A stretch of 64,000 bases of DNA, from positions 40,744,301 to 40,808,300 of the forward strand of contig OX463855.1 in NCBI GenBank assembly GCA_949825065.1, read 5' to 3'. Shown here piece after piece: positions 54,434 to 62,564 of this stretch. Positions within the stretch are counted from its first letter, which is position 1. The number at the start of each line of letters is the position of its first letter. The notes beneath the pieces are model-generated. The model saw nothing but the letters and a program-made list of their open reading frames with translations, did not search any database and was not told the origin of the DNA. A program made the position numbers and the translations under genes. Origin of the DNA: Odontocerum albicorne (lineage: Eukaryota; Arthropoda; Insecta; Trichoptera; Odontoceridae).

Positions 54434-55053
54434 CCTTTCCTTACCTGTGTTGGGTATCTTCTACACGTTGCTTCTAATAACCATCAATATCTCTATAAAT
54501 ATAATAAATACAAGGTTAAGATTTTAGGTATTCCTCCATAATATATTTACGCATTGATTTAAAAAAAATATTAATAATAATCAGAATTTATCGACTACAT
54601 CGAGGTGTTTTGTAAAGATCGAAAACAAATTCGCATTTAAACGCTGCGAGTGCCTCATCTTGACGATAGGTGAATAGTATGCGGGAAGCGCGACACTATA
54701 TTCGCATCTCACTCTTGCATACTAGACTGAATTGCGAGGAGCTGAATTGTCTCAACGTCGCAAGCAAAGGCGTAAGCGCCGGGGTATGCGACTGACATTC
54801 CGCGCCGCTAGTTGCCTCTAGGCTTGCAAATAGGTTAGACGTACGCCCGTTCCGTGAGCGGTGCCAGATGGTTTTTTAATGTTTTCAGCAAATAAATCTC
54901 AATTATTATAATTTTTAACTTCAATTATAATTAATTAAGGGGATTATCTATGAATGTTCTTATTTTTCCGATTTAAAATCGCTAATTTTTGATTGCCTAC
55001 TCACTACCCAACACTGGAGCACGCGTATAATTTTTATCACCGTAAGGGAAGGG
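54434..55053 (+). mobile_element. TTAA MITE P4, 620 bp
   Basis: Left TTAA at 54430-54433; right site TTGA at 55054-55057 (one change). Nearly the same as P3 in the same orientation. A hAT MITE begins 16 bp after its right end. Confidence 0.85.
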
Positions 55054-55069
55054 TTGACATGCTTTAAAC

Positions 55070-55681
55070 CAGGGGTGGCCAAACTGTGGCGCATGCGCCA
55101 AACGTGGCGCATTGGATGATTACAAGTGGCGCATTGCATCCTTGCGCCTACTTATTCTTTTCATTTAAAAATGTTAATTATGTCTATAAGCATACTTTTA
55201 TTTAAAAGATTATTAAGCATATGGTATGCCAGGACTCCTTCTAATGAGTAGAGAGAACAGACAACTCCAAGTTCCAAGCTGATCTCAGTGCTTCATCTCG
55301 TTCGGAGCTTTCCCTCTCTCACCACATCCAACAACTGCGGTCCAGAGTTATCTTCACCACACGAGACTCTCCGGTAGCTGTAGCACCATCAGTGGGGTCC
55401 ACGACAGCGATCACCCTCTCGTCCAAGAGATCATTTTTGACTATTGTAGATTGGCGCTCCAATAAACGTGTATCTTTTGAAATGGCGTAAATTAATTAAT
55501 TGAATTGCGTGATTGAGTTATTCCTTTTGCTTCCCTAAGCGAAACAGATCTTATCCTTATTTTACAACCCCAAACGTGAATGTATGTTAAGAAGATAAAA
55601 GAAGTGCTCGAGTTGTATGGCGCATCCGAATTCATCTGTGAAAAAATTGGCGCATGGTATGCAAAACGTTGACCACCCCTG
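55070..55681. mobile_element. hAT MITE, 612 bp
   Basis: Starts CAGGGGTGGCCAAACTGTGG and ends with the inverse of CAGGGGTGGTCAACGTTTTG, flanked by CTTTAAAC (55062-55069) and CTTCAAAT (55682-55689), 8 bp with two mismatches. GGCGCATGCGCC palindrome near the left end. The interior (55260-55480) includes a GC-richer piece ending CCAATAAACGTGTAT that looks like an LTR 3' part, perhaps captured. Confidence 0.8.
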
Positions 55682-55689
55682 CTTCAAAT

Positions 55690-56265
55690 GAAGGATTGCG
55701 ACAGGAAACAAAACATTCTTCTCTCTTCTCCCAGTGCTTAAATCAAGAAGTGTCCACAGAAAAACAAAAATCACCCTATACTCGTACAAGACCATAATTA
55801 GGACAGTGGTGACATATAGTACAGGTGCGAAGCGTGGACGATGACAGCAAGATCCGCAGAGATGCTGGACACATTTGAGAGGAGAGTGTTACGTAAAATC
55901 CTGGGGCCCGTGAACGATGGCAAAGCCTGGAGAATAAGATACAATGATGAGCTGTATAACATCTATAAAGCTCCCAGGCTCTCTGTACATGCCAAACTGA
56001 GCAGGCTGAGATGGGCTGGGCATGTGCAGAGAATGCCTTCATCACGGGTACCTAAGAGGATCCTTGAGGAACATCCGGGCGGAAGAAGAAAGGTCGGTAG
56101 GCCTAGGCTGCGATGGTAGGATGAGGTGAAAAAGGACGTGGCCCAACTGCTACAAGTGACAAATTGGAAGGCCGTGGCAGGAGACACGAGGAGTTGGAGG
56201 CGAGGATTGATGGAGGCCAAGGCCCGATATGAACTGTAGAGCCATCGAAGAAGAAGAAGAATATA
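55690..56265 (+). mobile_element. LINE L8 C-terminal fragment
   Basis: Encodes LLPVLKSRSVHRKTKITLY, then LDTFERRVLRKILGPVNDGK, RIRYNDELYNIYKAPRLSV, LRWAGHVQRMPSSRVPKRIL, EHPGGRRKVGRPRLRW, a TAG stop, then DEVKKDVAQLLQVTNWKAVA and RRGLMEAKARYEL with a GAAGAAGAAGA tail. At 55779-55786 the LYK codons are split by a 6-nt TACTCGTA-type insertion. Confidence 0.8.
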
Positions 56266-56553
56266 TTCTAAAGCACTAAAATGATATATTAACAAAATAG
56301 AAGTTTTAAATTAGAAAATAATCTATGGTCTTTCCTGTAACCTTAAAAATAATCTATGGTCTTTCCTGTAACCTTAAAAATGATTTAAATATATGTACAT
56401 ATGTATCACAAACCAAAAATGGGATCTTTTTTAATAATAAACTAATAGAAAGGATATAATAATTTATTTATTTACGGTAGATAGAATGAGAGACACGGCA
56501 TCAAGGTTTAAGAATTATAATAGGGTAAGAAGGAACGATATCCAGGTCATTAA
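56266..56553. other. Short direct repeat and AT-rich sequence
   Basis: TAATCTATGGTCTTTCCTGT occurs twice in tandem (56319 and 56349; 30-bp unit). Nothing else. Confidence 0.5.
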
Positions 56554-56704
56554 CCACTTGACAGTTTTGCCCGAGCGTGACTCGTGCACGAAGTTTTTTT
56601 TATACTGACGAGCCCGAGCCTCGTTCGGGCAAATCTTGCCTCGACTTGGGAGTGTTTCTTTCTTCTTGTTTGCCCAAACGACGCTTGGCAAAACTGTCAA
56701 GTGG
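56554..56704. mobile_element. TTAA MITE P7, 151 bp, perfect 18-bp termini
   Basis: TTAA at 56550-56553 and 56705-56708. Ends CCACTTGACAGTTTTGCC and its exact inverse. Interior GC-rich with GCCCGA...TCGGGC inverted pieces. It is distinct from the P1-P4 family. No coding capacity. Confidence 0.85.
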
Positions 56705-56708
56705 TTAA

Positions 56709-57268
56709 ATCAAATACTGAAATTAGGGATATTTTAAATCTCTTAAAGCGGCTCCTTCCATTAATTTTTCTTGTCCACGTTTCACTCAATTTTGCCGGTA
56801 TGTCGCCCATGTGAACAGAGCTAACAAGATCCTATCCTGATGATCCCAGTGGATATTACTTGACACTATATCCACAGTGTAACCGTGCGTGACTGAGTGT
56901 GTAGCCACGACAGTTCGGAGTGGTTTCTAGTTACTGGAGGTGTGGAAAGATGAAGAGTCCCAATGCAATGAACTGACCAAGTGAGAGACGCAACAGGACT
57001 ACACTAAACAACTGCCCTTTTGTTATCTGAAGATCCAACTTATTACACAATTTCACTGGTTCGACGCCATTATTGCAATTCATTAACTTTCTATATAATA
57101 TGTCTCTTAGTTCAATGGTTTCAACAGTAGTGCTAATTTTTGGCTTTTGTAATCGGAACGAAGTTGCACGAAGTTCGACAGCACAGAATGGTCCAACTCG
57201 GCCTGAAAATAAATAAATTTTAATTAGATATTTATATGCCTCTTTCCGGCAAATATTACCTTTGCAAA
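56709..57268. other. Unassigned, possible J1-like traces
   Basis: 56885-57110 contains GTGCGTGACTGAGTGTGTAG and similar codon pieces resembling the inverse of the J1 C-terminus, very diverged. Confidence 0.35.
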
Positions 57269-57270
57269 TA

Positions 57271-58557
57271 TTAGGTCCTTACATATGAAATTGGCGTTTT
57301 GTTTGGGAGGAACATAAAGTTGATTTTTTTTTAATATAATATATTTATTTAATCAAAGTATGTACCATTGCTATCTATGCACTTTTGCCATCTCATAGGT
57401 AGTTCATCGATCCCTTTACTAAAAAAACCATTCGGACGGGAATCAATAAAATCTTTGAAGTCGGTTTGGACTGCCCCATCGGAGTTGAATTTTTTCCCTT
57501 GCAAGAAGTTATCCAAATTTCGAAAAAAATAGTAATCTGTTGGGGCAAGGTCCGGAGAGTACGGTGGATGTCTTAGACATTCCAATTGAAGCTCTTCTAA
57601 TTTGGTAGCCGTCTGTTGTGCAGTGTGTGGTCTAGCGTTATCATGAAGCAGCAGTGGCCTAGAGCGATTAACCAGCCTCGGTTGTTTAGCAGCTAGCTTT
57701 TCCATCATGGTTTGCAGTTGCTGACAATAGACATCTGCCGTAATCGTCTGGCCAGATTTAAGAAAGCTGTAGTGAACGACACCAGCACTAGTCCACCAAA
57801 CGCTCACAAGTAACTTTTTTGGAGTCAATTTTCGCTTGGGGCATGGTTTGGCTGGTTCGGCAGGGTTCAGCCATTGCGATGAGCGCTTCCGATTATCATA
57901 CAGGATCCACTTTTCATCACAGGTAATGATTCGATTCAAAATCCCTTCATTATTGTGCCGGTTGAGTAATGCAACGCAGCAGTCAACGCGCGTTTGTTGA
58001 TTTGCTTCACTCAATTCGTGAGGTACCCACCTTTCAAGCTTTTTCACCTTCCCAATTTGCTTCAAGTGGATTAAAACAGTTTTATCACTAACACCGCAGC
58101 CTGCAGCTAACTCGGACGTGGTTTGCGATGGATCCGCTTCCACAATAGCCTTCAATTCTTCATTATCAACTTTGGTCTCCGGCCGTCCACGGGGCTTTTT
58201 CTGCAGGTCGAAATTTCCAGAACGAAAACGTTGGAACCAAAAACGCACTGTGTTTTCTTTTGCGGCACCGTCGCCATACACATCATTAATCCTTCGAGCC
58301 GTTTCTGCAGCACTGGTGCCACGGTGGAACTCGTACTCGTAAATAACGCGATATTTCAAGTTTTCCATTTTGTAAACTGAGTGACGCAAAGAAAAAAAAC
58401 AATTGAGGAAAAAACAAATGAATTATAATTTTCGAAACACAAATACTTGAGTAAATAGCTGTATAAATTTGAATTTGGAATTCCTAACCAAAGAGAAGAT
58501 ATTTGAGATCAAAGTTGCCAGTACGGCAAAACGCCAATTTCATATGTAAGGACCTAA
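57271..58557 (-). mobile_element. Intact mariner (cecropia-type), 1287 bp
   Basis: 31-bp perfect terminal repeats: TTAGGTCCTTACATATGAAA onward at 57271-57301 and its exact inverse at 58527-58557. Target duplication TA at 57269-57270 and 58558-58559. Encodes a full-length transposase on the minus strand. Perfect ends, unmutated TA duplication and uninterrupted frame all point to a recent insertion. Confidence 0.97.
57349..58368 (-). CDS. Mariner transposase, full length, 339 aa
   Basis: Catalyses cut-and-paste transposition in the nucleus by binding the terminal repeats and inserting at TA. ATG at 58366-58368 (MENLKYRVIYEYEFHRGTSA) is preferred over an upstream TTG. N-terminal paired helix-turn-helix region about residues 5-110 (AAETARRINDVYG; ELAAGCGVSDKTVLIHLKQI), linker WVPHEL at 114-119, catalytic DD34D: Asp151 in TCDEKWILYDN, Asp243 in LLHDNARPHT, Asp278 in YSPDLAPTDYYFF. 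C-terminus MRWQKCIDSNGTYFD. Length and all motifs match intact mariners; among known ones the style is closest to the cecropia subfamily, which includes the Hsmar1/SETMAR transposase. No frameshift or missing key residue, so activity is possible. Confidence 0.96.
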   Translation of the reverse strand: MENLKYRVIYEYEFHRGTSAAETARRINDVYGDGAAKENTVRFWFQRFRSGNFDLQKKPRGRPETKVDNEELKAIVEADPSQTTSELAAGCGVSDKTVLIHLKQIGKVKKLERWVPHELSEANQQTRVDCCVALLNRHNNEGILNRIITCDEKWILYDNRKRSSQWLNPAEPAKPCPKRKLTPKKLLVSVWWTSAGVVHYSFLKSGQTITADVYCQQLQTMMEKLAAKQPRLVNRSRPLLLHDNARPHTAQQTATKLEELQLECLRHPPYSPDLAPTDYYFFRNLDNFLQGKKFNSDGAVQTDFKDFIDSRPNGFFSKGIDELPMRWQKCIDSNGTYFD

Positions 58558-58559
58558 TA

Positions 58560-58624
58560 GATAACACACTTGTATGTCTCTTTCATCTTTGCAAAATAAT
58601 ATACGTGTGTCGATGCTTTTCAAA
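58560..58624. other. Flank of the mariner
   Basis: Short AT-rich sequence between the mariner and a SINE copy. Confidence 0.4.
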
Positions 58625-58805
58625 CCCAGGTGTGTCCACGCAAGTTCAAACTGAGCGAAACGGTATTTTGTCCCTGATCACTGAAATATGTTTATAAAAC
58701 CTTAAGTGAAGACCAAACTGAATTTAAAAAAACTGGGATTCCAGCGCGAATCAAACACGGTTCGGAAGACAGGCATCTTACCAACTGGACCACAGAGGAC
58801 AAATA
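58625..58805 (-). mobile_element. tRNA-derived SINE (SINE-B type)
   Basis: Minus strand: CTGTGGTCCAGTTGGTAAGA (A-box region), GTGTTTGATTCGCGCTGG (B-box region), then CCCAGTTTTTTTAAATTCAG. The head differs from the 22.3 kb copy but the CTGGAA/TCCCAG junction and body are alike. Confidence 0.65.
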
Positions 58806-59261
58806 TTACTAATTATAATAAGCCACATGAATAAATCGTGGATAAAATAGTAAAAAAACATAGTTAAAAATATCCATTTATTTTATGCAATTGGGTAATT
58901 CCTGTATTAAATATAAAATAAAAATTTATAAAAAAAAAAAAACGTATCGTAATGAATCGAATAATGTTGGGGTTACGAATATGTTTCTTGTAATATATTG
59001 TTGTGTTTCTTTAAAAACACGTATGTAAAGTGAACACGTATGTTAATAGGCCGACATTCCTACAGCCCCTTTCACTAATTTAAATTTCCAGTGGCCCACT
59101 TCTGATTTACGAGGGGGTGGTTATATAAAGCATAAATTTTCTTATGTTGGTAACATAAAAGAAATAATCACTTAGATTTGAAAATGTCCTAGGTCCCTTT
59201 TATATTTTCCAAAAGTTTTATTTCTATAATAGTATTTCATTTTTATTATATACAGTAAAGT
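58806..59261. other. AT-rich, no gene
   Basis: No recognised feature. Confidence 0.4.
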
Positions 59262-59335
59262 AGTCGGCGGCTATGGCCTAGCGGTTAAGCAACCGGGCAC
59301 CACCGGTTCGATTCTTGGCGGGTTTACTTCGGGAT
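59262..59335 (+). mobile_element. tRNA-like SINE head (SINE-C)
   Basis: CGGCTATGGCCTAGCGGTTA (A box) and CACCGGTTCGATTCTTGGCG (B box) with 25-30 bp between. No acceptor-stem pairing, and the arm between boxes is too short for a tRNA, so it is a SINE remnant. Confidence 0.5.
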
Positions 59336-59539
59336 TGATTTTTATTTTAGACCGTTTTACATATGAATTTATGTTTTTCCGCAGCTTATTATATTTTTAT
59401 AGCGCTATTAAACAACGTAAAATTTGGCTATGAAATATATAAAAATGATGCGTCTTTTTGAGAATAAGCTTTATAGAAGACATTGTGTTTAAAAAAAAAC
59501 TTACTAGAAATTCAAGTCAGTAGAAAAAATAAAGCATAT
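59336..59539. other. No recognised feature
   Basis: AT-rich sequence. Confidence 0.4.
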
Positions 59540-59935
59540 TTCGATTTGGACACACTCACTTTTGAAAAACGCCCATCGAAAATCCGTGATTTTGATACAA
59601 CACCGCATGGACATACCCGAGTTTGATTGTTGTTGACAGTACGACTACGCTACGACTGATAGGCCATCTTGAATGATGGGCGCTCTCTGATTGGTCTAAA
59701 TAGACATGTCTGACTTTGATAAAAACAATCTCCTGGACATATCTGAGTTTGAAAAAAACTCTTATTTCGATCACTAATTTTGCGTTGATTTCACGAGGAG
59801 ATATCTTATTTTGAAAAATGCAGATTTATCCAGGACTACATAAGCTACATTTTGGTATATTTATCTCAAAAATGTCATAATGTGGACATGTCTGGGTTTG
59901 AAAAACATCGACACATGTGTGTATGTAGTGATTTC
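59540..59935. repeat. Irregularly spaced copies of a GGACATRTCTGAGTTTGA motif
   Basis: Six diverged copies start at about 59548, 59609, 59702, 59735, 59797 and 59884, with spacings of 32 to 93 bp, so it is not a simple tandem array. Each is followed by an A-run. Its origin is unknown. Confidence 0.5.
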
Positions 59936-59958
59936 ATTTTCATGTTTCTTGATCTTAA

Positions 59959-60766
59959 CCCTTTAAGTGCCGGAAGTTATTAGTACGGCCGAACCCAGCA
60001 GGCCGGGATTTTTTCAACAAATATAAAACCTAAAAAAATTATATTTTTTGTATACAGATATAAAGGATATTATGAAAACTTACTAAATATATACACCGTG
60101 TGGCGTTTGAGCTGCCGTTCACTCAGAAAAACACAGTTTAAATATTCACAAAATTGTTGGGTTGTCACAACTTGACACAAAAAACACGTTTACTTATAAA
60201 TAGAGTGGAATATACTATATAAACTAAAATCAACAAATTATCTGTATGGTGTATAATAAAGCACAAAAGGTAAATAAACTATAAAATAAAACCGTAAAAA
60301 GTCTATATAAACATCGTATTATGCCGCAAACCTACCGCCAATAACCAAAGAATACATGAAAACACACTTTGTAAATAAATACTTTGAAAAATTTACAAAA
60401 ATAACGCACAAAAGTTAAAAATCAAACATTGAACAACACAACAAACGAAGTCGTTATAATTCATCGCAATTACGACGCAAAAACTGCAGTCGGTAACCCT
60501 GTATCAGAGACACGTATTGACTGTCAGTGAAAGCTTTTAGAAAGATGACTGTAACTTTGATAATATCGGTAAATTGTAATATTTAAGTATTTCTTGACCA
60601 TCCCAATAGATGTCTCTATGTGTTATAATTTATAAATAAACACAGGGATTGGATATTGGCTTGCGACAAGCTCAAAGGAGAGCGCATTTACGCATTTATT
60701 TTGTATGGCCGGCCTGACGAGCACTGAATCGGAGAGCGCGTCAACTCGCTCGTGGCAGTGAACCGG
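59959..60766. mobile_element. Candidate TTAA element P6, about 808 bp
   Basis: TTAA at 59955-59958 and 60767-60770. Left end CCCTTTAAGTGCCGG, right end inverse CCGGTTCACTGCCACG; nine of the first thirteen positions agree. Interior AT-rich, with GC-rich subterminal parts. The termini are diverged, so this call is tentative. Confidence 0.45.
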
Positions 60767-60774
60767 TTAACTAA

Positions 60775-62335
60775 TCTTTGCTAACATCTCGTGCGTATCG
60801 ACATTATCAAATACCTTCGGATCATGTTCAACAGTAAATATACTTTTGGTTTTCATATCGATAGTATGTGTTTGTATGTCAATAAAGTTCTGAGATAAGA
60901 GTCTCTGGGGCATTTGATGGTGGCGCTGTTATGAAATCTCTTTATATTACTGTACAAGCAAAAATACTTAAACAATTAATTAAGTACCCCCATACCGACC
61001 AAGGATTGGAAATATTTGAGAAGGACTAGGGCAGAAAATGATGGATGGAATTTACTGGTTCGCAGTCAATTGGAGTGCGGCTCTATCATTTGGAACCTGA
61101 GAGGAATCCAGAATTCTCTGATAATTGAAGAAGTTCAAAAGAGATTTTTGCAACACCTTTATAAGCAAAGAGTATGGATTCCACCCATTCCAGCCCGCAC
61201 CATTATTGCAGAGTATGGATTCCACCCATTCCAAACCACACCTTTATTGCAGAGTATGGATTCCACCCATTCCAAACCATACCTTTATTGCAGAGTATGG
61301 ATTCCACCCATTCCAAACCACACCTTTATTGCAGAGTATGGATTCCACCCATTCCAAACCATACCTTTATTGCAGAGTATGGATTCCACCCATTCCAAAC
61401 CACACCTTTATTGCAGAGTATGGATTCCATCCATTCCAAACCATACCTTTATTGCAGAGTATGGATTCCACCCATTCCAAACCACACCTTTATTGCAGAG
61501 TATGGATTCCACCCATTGCAAACCACACCTTTATTGCAGAGTATGGATTCCACCCATTCCAAACCATACCTTTATTGCAGAGTATGGATTCCACCCATTC
61601 CAGCCCGCACCATTATTGCAGAGTATGGATTCCACCCATTGCAAACCACACCTTTATTGCAGAGTATGGATTCCACCCATTCCAGCCCGCACCATTATTG
61701 CAGAGTATGAATTCCACCAATTGCAAACCACACCTTTATTGCAGAGGATGGATTCCACCCATTCCAGCCCGCACCATTATTGCAGAGTATGGATTCCACC
61801 CATTCCAAACCACACCTTTATTGCAGAGTATGGATTCCACCCATTGCAAACCACACCTTTATTGCAGAGTATGGATTCCACCCATTCCAGCCCGCACCAT
61901 TATTGCAGAGTATGAATTCCACCAATTGCAAACCACACCTTTATTGCAGAGGATGGATTCCACCCATTCCAGCCCGCACCATTATTGCAGAGTATGGATT
62001 CCACCCATTCCAAACCACACCTTTATTGCAGAGTATGGATTCCACCCATTCCAAACCACATCTTTATTGCAGAGTATGGATTCCACCCATTCTAAACCGC
62101 ATCTTTATTGCAAAGAGTATGGATTCCAATTTTTTTTAATTGTTAAGCTTGAATATTACTCTTTAAGTATTAGAAGAGATCTACACACATGTTTATACGT
62201 ATACGAATTGCTGAAACAGAAAAAAATAGCAAATCCTTTATTTATTCACAGATTTTCGTTCAATGCACTAGACAATTATTTATGCCATCGTGAATTAAGT
62301 CAGTGCCGTATTCACGAACTGAGCTCGTAAGAGCA
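60775..62335 (+). mobile_element. LINE J2 ORF2 fragment containing a minisatellite
   Basis: Left part encodes, with frame breaks, MFNSKYTFGFHIDSMCLYVN (thumb), LVRSQLECGSIIWNLRGIQN and LIIEEVQKRFLQHLYK. Right part encodes EYGFQFFLIVKLEYYSLSIR, RDLHTCLYVYELLKQKK and FSFNALDNYLCHRELSQCRI before the stop at 62328-62330. Between them lies the 41-bp array. In the un-expanded copy at 34.8-35.2 kb the same parts are continuous (LYMREFGVYPWLYPTQFLLG). Confidence 0.75.
61171..62130. repeat. 41-bp minisatellite, about 23 units, grown from LINE coding sequence
   Basis: Unit AGAGTATGGATTCCACCCAT plus TCCAAACCACACCTTTATTGC in pieces of 41 bp. Two types alternate (AAACCACACCTTTATTGC and CAGCCCGCACCATTATTGC). 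A block with GAATTCCACCAATTGC recurs exactly 205 bp apart (61701 and 61906), a five-unit higher-order repeat. The left flank ACACCTTTATAAGCAAAGAG and last unit TTATTGCAAAGAGTATGG show where it came from. All three plus frames are open through the array because 41 is not a multiple of three and the unit has no stop. Confidence 0.95.
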
Positions 62336-62564
62336 TCACCACTCGCACACGGAATGATCTTGTTGAATTAAATTTTCTGATATCGATTCTTCAACAACTT
62401 AATGGATAAATTGAGGATTAAACTTCTTAATAAGCTTTGCAGGTATAACTGAGTCACTTCACGGGGAAGCATGAATAACGTTCTTCCTGTTGTCATTATG
62501 CTATATTTAGACTTTATAATTTAATTTTTTTTCTTGTTATTTGATGTTATTGGGTTTAACCCGG
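62336..62564. other. J2 3' flank
   Basis: Probably the 3' untranslated part of J2 (TGAATTAAATTTTCTGATAT); no separate feature. Confidence 0.35.

Noticed and set aside
58334..58341. TACTCGTA inside the intact mariner as an excision footprint
   Set aside because: It encodes Tyr-Glu-Tyr in the transposase N-terminus, where related mariners have the same length, so a 6-nt insertion is unlikely.
61016..62330. A secreted or structural repeat protein (WIPPIP / EYGFHPFQ / MDSTHSKPHLYC repeats)
   Set aside because: All three frames are open through the same minisatellite, and both flanks are LINE ORF2 codons. This is an expansion inside a dead LINE.
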